Shown here: positions 11,890 to 23,305 of the stretch, piece after piece
How positions within the stretch are numbered: position 1 is the first letter of the stretch
Layout: every line of letters begins with the position of its first letter
Assembly (NCBI GenBank): GCA_964017065.1
Contig: OZ024784.1
Span: forward strand, 15,543,152-15,607,151
Direction: 5' to 3'
DNA: 64,000 nt
From: Haliclona indistincta
Lineage: Eukaryota > Porifera > Demospongiae > Haplosclerida > Chalinidae
Program-made: the position numbers and the translations under genes
The notes under the pieces: model-generated
The model's database searches: none
What the model was told of the DNA's origin: nothing
What the model saw: the letters and a program-made list of their open reading frames with translations, nothing else

Positions 11890-13152
11890 ATGGCTTTAAC
11901 CACTCCAGTACATGGAACCGTGTACTCTCCTCCTCCTCGCAGCGTACAGCAACCCGCGCTTCCATCTGCTGCAGGACACGCAGCTGCCGCAGCTACTCTC
12001 CGTTGCTTATCAGCAACTCCCCATCTGCAACATCCTCAGTCCAACAATGGCGGATACAGAGCCTATTCCGCAATGATTCACTACTGCTCAGCGGGTTATT
12101 CTCCATGCGATTCGATGACTTTGCCTCCACCAACTCCACTCCCTTTGCTAACTCCTTCTTCGGGTCCATTGAGGTGAGAGAAGTCAAGTGTGTTCTAGAC
12201 TTCCCAACTTCACTTTTCTTTTTTCCCCACTTCCAGGCCTCCGACATATTTTCCACCAACCTATAGTCAACCTGGTCCCTCTTACAAGCTGCAAACAACT
12301 ACTGAAAAATGTTTTGCTAACAAAAGTCAAGAAGCCGCTAATGCCTTGCTGTCTCTACAACGAGAACCCGTTGTTATGCCTGCATGCTCGCAGCCCCACC
12401 CTTCAGAGCCGGATCTATCTCAAGATCTCTTGCAGGAAAACGCACGGGGTATCTCCGATAGTTCTCTAAACGTATCCGAAGCACCTTGCTCTCATCCCGA
12501 TCTTCATATGGGGTCTCTGTCACCTCCCGTTCTGTCGCACTGCAACAGCGAGGGAGTCAGCCCGCCCACGCTTACATCCTTGCCGCACGGTGCCCACGCG
12601 TACGGTCCAACCACACCTTTTCCTACTCCGGCCATTGGATCTCTGCTAACTCACTTCCAGCCAACAAATTACTCTTACCTTCCATTCACTCCTCATGAGC
12701 TCTTTGGTGGGAGTTACATCTGCCATATTTGTGGCAAGTCATATGTGCGTCCTGCTACTCTTCGCTCGCACGTAAAGTCTCATAGCGGCGAGAAGCCTTA
12801 CCAATGTTCAATATGTCACAAGTCCTTCACCCAGGCAACCAACTTAACAGCTCACTTGAGGACACACAGTGGTGAAAAGCCGTTCACATGTCGCGTGTGT
12901 CACCGTGGATTCTCTCAATCATCTTCAGTAACAACCCACATGCGCACACACTCTGGCGACCGCCCGTACAAGTGTAATGTGTGCAACAAAGGGTTTGCCG
13001 ATAGCTCCACCCTCACCAAGCACTACCGCACTCACACTGGTGAAAAACCATACCAGTGCAAAATATGCGAGGCAAGGTTCTCTCAATCTGGCAACCTCAA
13101 CCGGCACATGCGAACTCATCGCCATTTCCCAATGGAGAGCAGCAGCAAGTGA
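11890..13152 (+). CDS. Glass-type five-finger C2H2 transcription factor, copy A
   Basis: Two exons, 11890-12173 and 12237-13152 (399 aa). The first is Pro/Ala-rich ([14 protein letters not shown]). The second starts [13 protein letters not shown], then [12 protein letters not shown], then a Ser/Pro-rich linker, and ends with five tandem C2H2 fingers (about 12709-13122) joined by H(S/T)GEKP linkers. The recognition helices read [32 protein letters not shown] and QSGNLNRH, the pattern of Drosophila Glass and its relatives. It should act as a sequence-specific nuclear factor. The upstream frame is open to 11815, but the polypyrimidine-CAG at about 11842-11854 suggests a splice acceptor, so I chose the ATG at 11890, whose sequence parallels the N-terminus of copy B. 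Tail-to-tail with copy B. Confidence 0.85.
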
Positions 13153-13670
13153 TGCCGATGGGCCGCCAACTGGGATAGCTAGTGCTGGTAGTTCACACCA
13201 GGTAGCTAGGGCACATATATTAGCAGCTATTATCACTATAGTATTAGCAGGACAGTCATATTCCATATAGAATGTAGCAGGCTATCAACTGTATTAATTT
13301 ATTGTTGTACAACTTGAAAAAAAAAAGATTATACATTTATCACAGACTGGTTGTATACAGATAATAGGATGGCATCTGGTTAGTAATAATGCAGCAAATG
13401 GACATGATTGGAGTGAATGCATGTATCAGAAGATGGGTAATGAATGATGACTGAATGATGATTGATTGAGGTTATGATACTATGTGCCAATGTCTAATCA
13501 TCACACAATGGAATAAATAAAAATTCAAAGCTACAATGAAAATTTTGTTAAAAAGTCTAACAAGTACCTGTTTTTGCAGAACAGGAAGTGTGGTATGATA
13601 TAGTATTGGAGTATGGTGTCAATTGCTAGATGTGAATGATGGTGTTGGTAAAGAAGGTAGACTGTTATGG
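13153..13670. other. shared 3' region of the two Glass-like genes
   Basis: 518 bp between two convergent stops. AT-rich; no open frame of note. An A-run follows TTGTACAACTTG at about 13312, and AATAAA occurs near 13512, suitable as polyadenylation signals. Confidence 0.5.
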
Positions 13671-15087
13671 CTACACAGAACTGTTCATTGTCTGCTGATT
13701 GGTGTGTGTCTTCATGTGACGGTGCAAATTCCCTGACTGCGAAAACCCCAGATTACATATTTTACATCGGTACGGTTTTTCTCCGCTGTGTATTCTTTTG
13801 TGCTTGGTTAGAGTTGAAGTGTCAGCAAAACATTTGCCACAGAAGTCGCATCGGTACGGTCGTTCACCAGAGTGAGTGCGTAGATGTGTCGTTACAGAAG
13901 AGCTCTGGGAGAATCGTTTCTGACAGATTGGGCAGCTAAAAGGCTTTTCACCACTGTGAGTACGCAGGTGAGCGGTCAAATTGGCTGCTTGTGTGAAAGC
14001 CTTTCCGCAGACATCACAGCGATATGGTTTCTCACCACTGTGTGTGCGCATGTGTGTCTTGAGAGTTGACGGTCGTGCATAGCTTTTGCCACAGATTTGA
14101 CAAACATTATTGCCCGATTTCCCAGGCCTTCTTGTTTTTCCACTACCAGGAGAATTGAAAAGCTTGCCAGCTACGTCGCCTACAGAACCATTCATTTCAG
14201 ATGTGATACTGTGTGGTCCATCTGCACCACGGTCACCAATATGGCTAATGTTTGGTAACGACATCGAGATTATTGGCTTGATGTCTGAGCCAAACCGACC
14301 TTCCAACTGCCGGCAGGATCCAAATCCAGGGGGAAAGTGTATAGCGGTAGCATCATGTGGGAATCCGCCGCGGAAAATAGACGCATGTAGGAGATCTGGA
14401 GGTTGGTCATCGCCGTTGGGGAAGCCGTTCAGTTTCGTGGTTGTGGCGGAAGTACTGCTGGTCGGTGTGGAGGACTGTGGTGTGCTTGAACCAGAGCTAG
14501 AGTTGAGAGAAAGAAGAGCATTGGCAATGTCGCGCTGGTCTTGAGGAACCGTGGGCCTGAAGAGGAGAGAGAAAAAACATGTTAACATGGTGACAAAGCG
14601 TACGATAAAGTATTGTTAGGCTAGCTAGGGCCCAGGGTAAGGCTTCTTGTCGATCGATATACACACGGGATAGGCAAGAATCGCGTACACAAGGAGAAGG
14701 CTCGAAAGCCCCATGATGTTTGTCAGTGTGTCTTTCCACTGAGCTGCCATTCTACACAACGGTCTCTGTCACAGTATGCACAGACCCCCGCACTGACTCA
14801 TCGTGACGGCCACGAGCACGCTGACCCGACAACATGGCGTCACGGGCCGGCGGAAATACTCACTTTTCATATGGTGAGGCAGTGGTAGCGTATGGAGAAT
14901 AAGTAGTGATGTCGATTGGGCCTTGTGCTTGAGGGATGACAAAGGGAGAGAGTGCGTTGCCTCTCCGATCAATGTAGCTCGTTGGAGTGAAGTAATGAGC
15001 TGCTGCAGGTGGAAATCCCATGAAGTTAGACCCGTCTGTATAGGGAATGGGTCGCGGAGTGTGGATGGAAGTTGCTACTGCAGACAT
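13671..15087 (-). CDS. Glass-type five-finger C2H2 transcription factor, copy B
   Basis: Two exons, 15087-14864 and 14556-13671 (369 aa). Exon 1 encodes a Pro/Tyr-rich N-terminus ([15 protein letters not shown]). Exon 2 starts [18 protein letters not shown], then a Ser/Thr/Pro linker, a basic stretch (KTRRPGKSG), and five C2H2 fingers with helices [32 protein letters not shown] and QSGNLHRH. These are closer to Drosophila Glass than those of copy A. The single intron is phase 2 and precedes a PPT/PTV sequence, exactly as in copy A, and the ANALLSL motif is shared, so the two genes are paralogues. A second DNA-binding family (for example ZNF/Snail-like) is excluded by the GEKP linkers and these helices. 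Confidence 0.88.
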
Positions 15088-17645
15088 GGTTGGCTTGTCA
15101 CGCGTTGTAACACGGCTCGTTGATTTCTTGTTGTGTTATGTGGCTTCAAACTCAACGCGAACAGCAAAGTTTATTCACAGCTGTTTGCTTGCGTGCACTT
15201 GCGCGGTCTCCGCTACAGCGTGTTCACACTTCGATCCAGCAGTTGCTTGCGTACGAGCGCTTCTACACGTACTGGAGGTTGCGCACTAGTAGAAGTGAAT
15301 TCTGCAGCTAAGAATCGGCTGCTTCTTACTTGAGGGCCTGCAGACTAGGGCTTCCTCGGCTGGTGTCAGAAGAACGACAAGTGGGCCTCGTCAGCTACGA
15401 GGTGGTATTCATAGCAGTATATACGGAGTTTGCTGGCTTCACTAACCACAAATTGACTGCATATCCTAGTATACAAGAATGATAACTATACACATCCCTA
15501 ATAAACGGACAATGGGTTTGCATACACGGAAATGTGCGGACAATTAACATCTTTCCACTAACCAAGTACTTACAACACCAGTGTTGTGTTTGTTTGAAAC
15601 CTGCAACTGGCAAAACAATTCAACTGAAACCCTGAGTATAAATAGGCATAGCAGTACTCAAACTTTGACAGTGGCTTCATGGACACGTGTATGGTGATAG
15701 GTTACATTATCAGTGGTATAGCTAAACTTGAATCTCAACATATCACAGATAAACCGAGGCAAGTTAGTGCACTGCAATTTTTGCAAAGCCAGAAATAATA
15801 ATTTATACAAGTCATCATTATTGTATTATTCCACAAGTACACAGCAGTTGCTCATGCATAGTTGTTCATGTATGCAGGTGATGTCCTTTCCTGCTCCTGC
15901 AGCTAGCAAGTAAATAATGCAACTACTGCCAGACTCAATAGGCACTTGTTGTCAGAGGGACAAAGGATTAGTGCAAGAGCGGGTCTTGAGTGTTGTGGTC
16001 AACGCAATCTCATTATATGCTCTCAGCAACTTAACAACTCACAAGTAGACAACAGAGCCCTCTCAACGTCCTCTTCCTCTGACCCAAAGAAGGGAAGCCA
16101 GAGGATACCATTTTGCCTTCTTACCTCACAGTGCAGTTATTATTGATCTAATTAATGTGCACAGTTTGTCACCACACCTAAGGGGACTGTATCACCATCT
16201 TAGCAAACACAGAACATCACTAAGCTTACACAAACCCATATAAAGCTGAACGGAATTTAACTTCTCCAAGAAAACTCAATAAGACTTGATAAGTGGTCTA
16301 TCAAACACTTTGAAAGCAGCTAGCAATGCTTGAGCTGTTTGCTGGATTATTTCAATTTCCATCAGTAATTTACATCTTGAAGTGTTGCACAGCAAAAATG
16401 TACATTAGCATGCTCAGAATAAATTATCACTTATCAACAGCATTGGAATAATGAAAATAGAAACACTGGAACAGCACACATTCAGGGTTATACCTGATAC
16501 CTTTTTCCTGTAGTGGATGCTTGTAATAATAATAACAATCGTTAATTATTCTTGAAACTGCACCCAACACCTGGTATAGCCACATCAATGAGCAGCACAC
16601 TCTTTCAGCTAATGCATTATCAATGTTGCCATAGAGTTACTACAATGCTGACACATTTGTTAGTGGACTGAATTTTTTAGTACACATTATATCTTGGAAG
16701 ACTACACAATCTTGAATTATGCATAAAATGCACACACTCAAGTGCGCACTGTACATGAACAACCCATGTAGGACTTCTTCAAGTGGCTGGAACAATGAAG
16801 TTCAAGTGATTTATAAGAGGCCAGGTGTAGACGCAGCCGTGCAATGACCATTTCAAGTGTTTTGTATTTATGCTAGTAAGTACAAAGTTGCATAATATCC
16901 TGAAGGATAATATGGCCAACACTAATGATGCCATGCATGCACTAAGTGTTTGGAGATAAGAATTGTGCCAGATATGCTAGCAACGCTCAATGATTTAGTG
17001 CTGTAATAATAAAATACTTTCATTGACATGTAAACACTGACCCACACATTGCTGTACATTAATGTATTTACTTGATTTGCTTGCTGAAAGGGTAACCTCT
17101 ATAGGACCACAGCATGTTTACCAGAGTAGCAATTTAATAGTGTTTTTATAGTACTAAATGGTCCAAAGCAAACAGCTGAGCCCAAGAGCAGGGGGGAGCT
17201 GGCAGTAAAAACAGAGGAGGTGGAAGGAGGGATCTCTTCCTTCCCACACTGCTAGCCACACCTGCTGTGGCCACAGTGAAGGTTTGCTAAGAGTAGGTCA
17301 AGAGACAACAGATCAGCTCACTAACCACACCAACCTAGCCTAAGTGTATCCATCCCTTGACTCAAGTGGTCTGAGACAATTAGAGTACTCCCAGAGGCAT
17401 AAATTTATATTTCTATAATAATGATCAGGTCAACCCCAAGACAAAAACAACCAGCATCTTCAATCAAACCTCTGCACAGATTTGATTAATCCTCTAGACA
17501 GCACAAAGAAGCTAAACAAGCTCTCTTGGAGAGTCCCTCTCAGAAATCAGCACTAGGCAATACAGCTGGTATGCAGCCATACTTTAACTGATGTGCTATT
17601 AGTACATAATTATGAAGCTGGAAAATACACACACAAATGAATAAA
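15088..17645. other. long non-coding stretch upstream of Glass-like copy B
   Basis: 2.56 kb with no supportable gene. 15088-15340 is GC-richer and is probably the promoter and leader of copy B. The rest is AT-rich, with scattered palindromic ATTATTAAT-type runs and no long open frame on either strand. It probably holds regulatory DNA of copy B and the 3' region of the UBOX5 gene. Confidence 0.5.
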
Positions 17646-19169
17646 TTACTGGACAGAGAATAGATTGACAAGAGCATCATCAAGACTGGAAGACAAGGCC
17701 AGTTCATGGCCATGATCAAGCTTCCTGTTTGGAGGATGTGGTTCACTATTACCAACTAGTTCTGAGTGTCTCGAACTCTTTACCAAAGAACTACAATCTA
17801 TTAACAACAATGTTCAAACCATAAAAATAATACATTCAATTTGACTTACTGTCTTTGCTAGAGCTAGCACCTTGAGAGTCATCACCTGTGTACGAGTCAT
17901 ATGGTCTCTTGTCAATTCTTTTGCGTTTTCTACCTGCAGTGAAAATAGATCAAATTGAACTAACATACAGCAAACAAAATAATCACCTGGTCGGTCCAAA
18001 TGTCGTTCTATATCTTCAGCAGAGCCAACACTCCTACCACCAGGGGCACAGTGACTACTTGCAGCTAGGTTGCCTCTACTTGAACAAAACTCATCAATTT
18101 CTAGCTTTAGTTTAGAACAAAACTTAGCCTTGTGATGTTCGCTAAATGGGATGCCAGTAAATGGGTCACTGGCTGGTCTACCATACAACCAATCAGATTG
18201 TTGAGTGCGATGTAGAGTACTTTGATCCACCACATGTCCTGATGGAAGCATCATCGGTACTTGCATCAATTCGCAAGTAATCTCATCCAAAAACCTCTCA
18301 GGTGTGTGGTTGGCAGAGACACTGCAGGCATGATCTGAGGGTTCTCTTAATTGGTTTGTGTCACTCCGGACTCTGGCTTGAACTCCCCTATGACATGTAC
18401 TACTGACCACAACACTACCACCGACATGTTGCCTGTTTACCATTTCTGTGGACAGCACAACACACTCAGAGCTGGTTACTGGTATGTTTTGTTGTCTACA
18501 AGATGATGCTGACCCATACATATCATGCACTGCAAGCGATGGTTCGGGAGTAGATGATAACGTTTCTCTAAACTGCTCGAAGATTCTTCTCTGATGCTTG
18601 TTGCAAGCAGAACTGGGTAGACCCCACAATTCAAGCCATTTGATTGCAAGAGGTCTTGAACTGGAGAGTCTGGATACAGATATTATGATTGAAGAGATTC
18701 GGTTTGCAAGGGCATCATTTAATTTGAGAGGTTGAAGAGTAACTCTTGCCAACCTGGGCAAAACATGGCTTCCTAGCACTATATTTGGAAGTGGTAAGCT
18801 AAGCAGCTGTCTGATGGTGAGCAGTAGGCAGGGCTGAGCTCCACTGACAACAAACTGACCACAAGATTTCTGGCAGGGCCAACCAGTACCAGTCACTGGT
18901 GTACCACTACCAATAGACACATCCAGTCTACATTGATCATCAGCATCTCTCAGATCAAACCATATCACCAAATAGCGCAGCCTCACAGGTAGGGAAAGAT
19001 TCATATTTAGGTGTATTGGTGGACGAACAAACCTCTCCACTTGGAGCCCTTTTTCTCTTATTTTAAAATCATTGCTAACTAGGTTCAATGCTTCACGACC
19101 ATCAGCTTCCACTGAGCTAATCTCAAGAGTGGACACTATCGGTTGCAAGCAGCAGTTGACTAGTTCCAT
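17646..19169 (-). CDS. UBOX5: U-box E3 ubiquitin ligase, UBOX5/RNF37 family
   Basis: Nuclear ubiquitin ligase. Exons 19169-17987, 17933-17850 and 17797-17646 splice in frame to 472 aa. The N-terminal domain reads NLVSNDFKIREKGLQVERFV then RPPIHLNMNLSLP, matching the RNF37 N-terminal region. IKWLELWGLPSSACNK follows near residue 190. The U-box lies at about residues 315-385: FLDEITCELMQVPMMLPSGH, then STLHRTQQSDWLYGRPASDPF, then TGIPF. After it come a nuclear-localisation-like GRKRKRIDKRP and a helical C-terminus ELALSSSLDDALVNLFS. Human UBOX5 also has a C-terminal RING; none is seen here. An in-frame extension to 19346 exists, but a CAG acceptor at about 19282 and homology favour the MELVNCC start at 19169. 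Confidence 0.9.
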
Positions 19170-20349
19170 AGCAGGCTGATGATAAGTGTTGATGATGTTA
19201 TGATGACTGTCCCATGAACTAGTATGACAGGATGTAACAGAGTGAGTAGGTGTCAGAGTATAGTGGTCTGGGCCTACACCTGCAAACAAATCAAAACAGC
19301 GTAGTAACCAAACTGAAGTGGTTTTAGAGTGGTCAACACAATTCATCAGTAACCTAGATGGGGTTTCATGACAACATCAGTATATTAAAGGAATGCTCCA
19401 ATATCTCCATCTAGCACAAACATGCTAGTCACAAAGAGCGCATAATTTGTTGCACTAGACTTTTTGGCTGGAGTCCATATAGTCGTAACCATCAGCTAAC
19501 CTTGTAAAACTGCTATGGGCTCTTAAATGCCACTAGTCAGTAACGAATCAGATATGCGTTTGAAGTCAGTCAAAGTAGAGAACAACAAGGAAGGAAGTAA
19601 AACTGACTAATACACAGTTTAATGTTTGCGAGAATTCCCCTTGCATTAATCAAAGTCTGATGAAAATTGTTTTCAGAAAACCGTACTTATCGTACCCTTC
19701 AATCGTCAAAAAACCGTACTTATAAGCAACAACATGCACAAAACATGCCTATAGAAATTAAAGTATAATATTATTATTTTTGCACTCACAAAGTGACCAA
19801 GGTACTCAACACTGTTACTGTAAGTACATGATCAATTATTATTCAAGTTAACTGAATTAGTTATGGCACAGTAAAACAAACTAGTAACTATAGCAATCAC
19901 CAGGTGTGGTGGTAGTAAGCTACAGTGACCTGTCACCCACAAACCAGACAGGGCTGTATCATCATCAAAACAACATGGAAAGAGAGTAATACTACTACAG
20001 TACACAACTAGTGTAATCATTAATTTTTGACTCACAGCTGCTCTTTAAGTTTTATTCACTGTGTCTTAGCCTGTTGTGTCTGAAGCAAAGGTCTCAAGAA
20101 TATAGCAAAGATGTGCAAGTCACGAAACATGAACCCATTCTTGACATAAATATAATAATCTTTTCAATAGAGATTCCTACCCCACTCATAACAGTATTCA
20201 TGTACATCATTAGACTCAGTTAAGGAGATGCAGTTCAAGCCCAGCAAGAACAGACAATAGCGTAATGAGATTCATGAGCTTTTACGCAATTTGAGCAGCC
20301 TATCAAGTAGGATAAGGATGAACTGACCAGTGCCTACTCACCAAACAGA

Positions 20350-20550
20350 AACCATGCAGCAGATATGGGGAGGCCAGACAGTATCAAGCTACTGGCTAGT
20401 ATAAACCATGCAGGAGGCCAGACAGTATTTTGCTGCTGGCTAGTATAAACCATGCAGCATGCATAGGAGGCCAGACAGCATCATACTACCAGCTAACATA
20501 AACCATACAGAACGTAATGATGCTATGCAGCAGATATAAAGGAGGCCAGG
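20350..20550. repeat. degenerate tandem repeat, about four units of 44-54 bp
   Basis: Successive units begin with AACCATGCAG/AACCATACAG, contain GGAGGCCAGACAG and end with CTGGCTAGTATA or CAGCTAACATA. The starts are near 20350, 20405, 20448 and 20502. Units differ by substitutions and by a variable insert after CATGCAG, so the array is old. Confidence 0.75.
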
Positions 20551-22453
20551 ATTAGATGCCCAACATCAATTTTATTGAGTATGCATTAGACCTTCTCTCA
20601 GGCAGACAGCAGTATCATAACTGGTTTTGCAACCTTAACAAATTCACATGTCCACTTAGTCTTATCTGCAGAACAAGAACAACTATGAGCCCCTCCTCTT
20701 CCCTCCTCCCACCAGCTGTGCACATACTCACTCCAGTAGCCATACCCATTCAGCCCACGGTCACTACCCATCATGGCCACTTAAAAATATTCACAGACAA
20801 GCTAATGGGACCATAAAGGAACTGGCATTTGAGAGGCTGTCCAGCTGGAGGCAGGTTTCCTCAAGCACTGTTGAGAGTTATGGGTCATTGTCTTCAAGTG
20901 TTGAACCCATATTGGGTATAAACAAAGGACTACCCTCAGGCCCAATGAAGATAGATGACTGCTGCACATATTGTGCTATTGCAAACGCAAAATGATAATA
21001 AAGACTAAAGTTGTGCTGAATATGAAGTGAAATTTTGCAAATATAGCAAATTTTATCACAAAGAGTAGTTTACCAACATCAAGATATTGCAGTGGGTCAT
21101 ATTACAACAAACTCAATATCCAAAGAACTTGTTGGGTCTCCAAATGATCCTAAGGACCAGTTAACGTTCTAGATATGGTAGTGGCATGATCAGAATGTAA
21201 AGTGTTTGAGTGTACACAGGAAAGTGTAAATAAGTCCAGCATGCACAACTGGTTTAGTTGTGGTTAGTAAGTCACAACTTTGTAAACAGGTACTGAAAGT
21301 GACTTATTACCCACTACTAAAATAGAAACAGGAAGTACTAACAGGCCTGGATTTAGTCACATAAATTGCTATAGTAGCCATGCACTACTGATGATGAAAC
21401 CAAGTATTATTTATGTCTAATGGTTAAGACACTTATATCAGATAATAAAGTCATAACAAAATTGCTATAGTGGTTTGTGGCCATGACAACATGTACACTA
21501 CATGTCATACATTATGTATCCATTACTCACAACTCTATATATGGGATATTGTAGAAGCTTGGGTTGAATAATGAACAACTTACCTGTGTTTTTAAATGCT
21601 CTCAACAAAATTATCACTATCATATATTCTATTCACTATTACTACTACAATAATAACATTGTTTGTAATAAATACATGCGCTATTGCTGTTTACTATAGA
21701 TTCTGCATCATTGATAATTGTAAGTTGTGCTTTATACAGCTAATATTGTAATTTTTGTAGTAGCAATTGTACCCAGAAAGACTACCCACACAGCTCAAAT
21801 TACACCACCAAGAAGCCATCTATGTGCTTAATGCAACCAACAGTCTGCAGTGTAACATGGATACCAGTAGCTACTATAAAACAATGCTCTGGCTAGAGTT
21901 GCATTATCATCAGTTATAAGACTTCTAGAGCATTTCTCAGAGTTATGTGTCATACCTCTTCCCTCTCTTTCAAAGAGTTAATGATGTTGTCTTCATCCTG
22001 CTTTTTACTTTAGTGTGGAAATGGTATAATTAGATTTTCTCAGAATTTCAAATCTGTGCAACTATGTGCAACAGAGTCCATTTACTCGCAAACCATCACA
22101 AGCTGCCAGTTCTTGGGTTACAAAAGATAATACAACAAAATAGAATAATCGTAAATGATTTGTAATTCCTCTGGTTCACACCATGATAGTTTCAATATTA
22201 ATAATATTTTTATTATGACAGGACAAAGGTGGGTGACACGTGTGCAGCCCTGATAACATACTGACCCAAGGTCACCAGCAGTGACTACATCACAGCAACC
22301 TATCACAACAGTTGTGGTTTAACACAGGAAGCCTTTGTGAGATGGTAGCACAACACTGACATTTAATACACCACCAACAACCAATGAATGCTGACACTAA
22401 CCAACATCATCAGAACTAGAGACCACCATCCCCATCACACATGCAGATCACTA

Positions 22454-22606
22454 CAGCGGTTTCACTACTTCTTGCAATCTAAAAGCGTCAACCGAAGAGC
22501 GTAAACCGTGTTCAATCTGAATCACGCAATGTAATAATCCTTCCAAATAAGGCACGGATCACGCTTTACGCTTTTGTGGCTGTTGCAAGGAGTAATAAAA
22601 CCGCTG
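22454..22606. mobile_element. MITE-like element with terminal inverted repeats and TA flanks
   Basis: 153 bp. The left end reads CAGCGGTTTCACTACTTCTT; the right end, reverse-complemented, reads CAGCGGTTTTATTACTCCTT. Over the first 24 positions 21 match, then both arms share AAAAGCGT after a small gap. Both ends abut TA (22452-22453 and 22607-22608), the target duplication of Tc1/mariner-type transposons. There is no open frame inside, so it is non-autonomous. Confidence 0.65.
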
Positions 22607-23305
22607 TACATCTCAATGAGGAGTATAGGATGTAACAGAATATCACATGTTTATTTACTAAAATGGTCAACACTAACGAAGATCAACACTAACCCACACC
22701 TCTTCTGTTGCCACACCACCCATGCAAGTACTGGTCACCACCCTCTCCATATAATTAGTTGGTAGTACATGCACACAATATTGGTAACAGGCTAATTAAA
22801 GGCATTATAATCATCACCACAAAAAATAGATCTGGAAACATAAAGCTACTGCTACTAAATTTAATCATTTTTTTGTACTGTACATGTACTGATTATCATA
22901 CACAGACCCTCCAAGAGACCAAGTCTCACGCCTCCAGTTCCAGTCTCTGAATCTCTGTATACTAGTCAGTTTTCCGTATACTACCGTAAACTAAACTAAT
23001 CCCGTGAAGCTTGGCGCTGACAAGTCTGCAGTAAACTCATTTACTATCAATTGTAACTGGTACACTCGAGCTATATAAGCTAGCATAGTATACAAGGCTT
23101 AGCTAGGCCTTAGGACCTACCTGATGAGCACTATGTATTAGTTCACAGCACGTGCACTCGCAGGATAGCACTTGGGCTGGCAGCGCAGCTCCAGGCATCA
23201 AATCGTTCTCTACGTAACGTACTTAACCGCAACGTAACGCAAAAGTGCTTGCTCTTTGTACATGTACATGCACTACAATACTACAGTTCTCAGTTTATTT
23301 GTAGT

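Larger units (their letters stand above)
19170..23305. other. 4.1 kb intergenic region with repeats
   Basis: No protein-coding gene I can support. 19170-19350 is probably UBOX5 leader sequence with one intron. A short direct repeat, AAAACCGTACTTAT, occurs at 19677-19690 and 19710-19723. A degenerate tandem repeat lies at 20350-20550 and a MITE-like element at 22454-22606 (own entries). The remainder is AT-rich, with frames no longer than about 85 codons and no recognisable similarity. Confidence 0.5.

Noticed and set aside
14110..14544. 144-codon plus-strand frame
   Set aside because: Antisense to the linker of Glass-like copy B.
19677..19723. Direct repeat AAAACCGTACTTAT (two copies)
   Set aside because: Too short and only two copies; noted in the intergenic entry but not called a mobile element.
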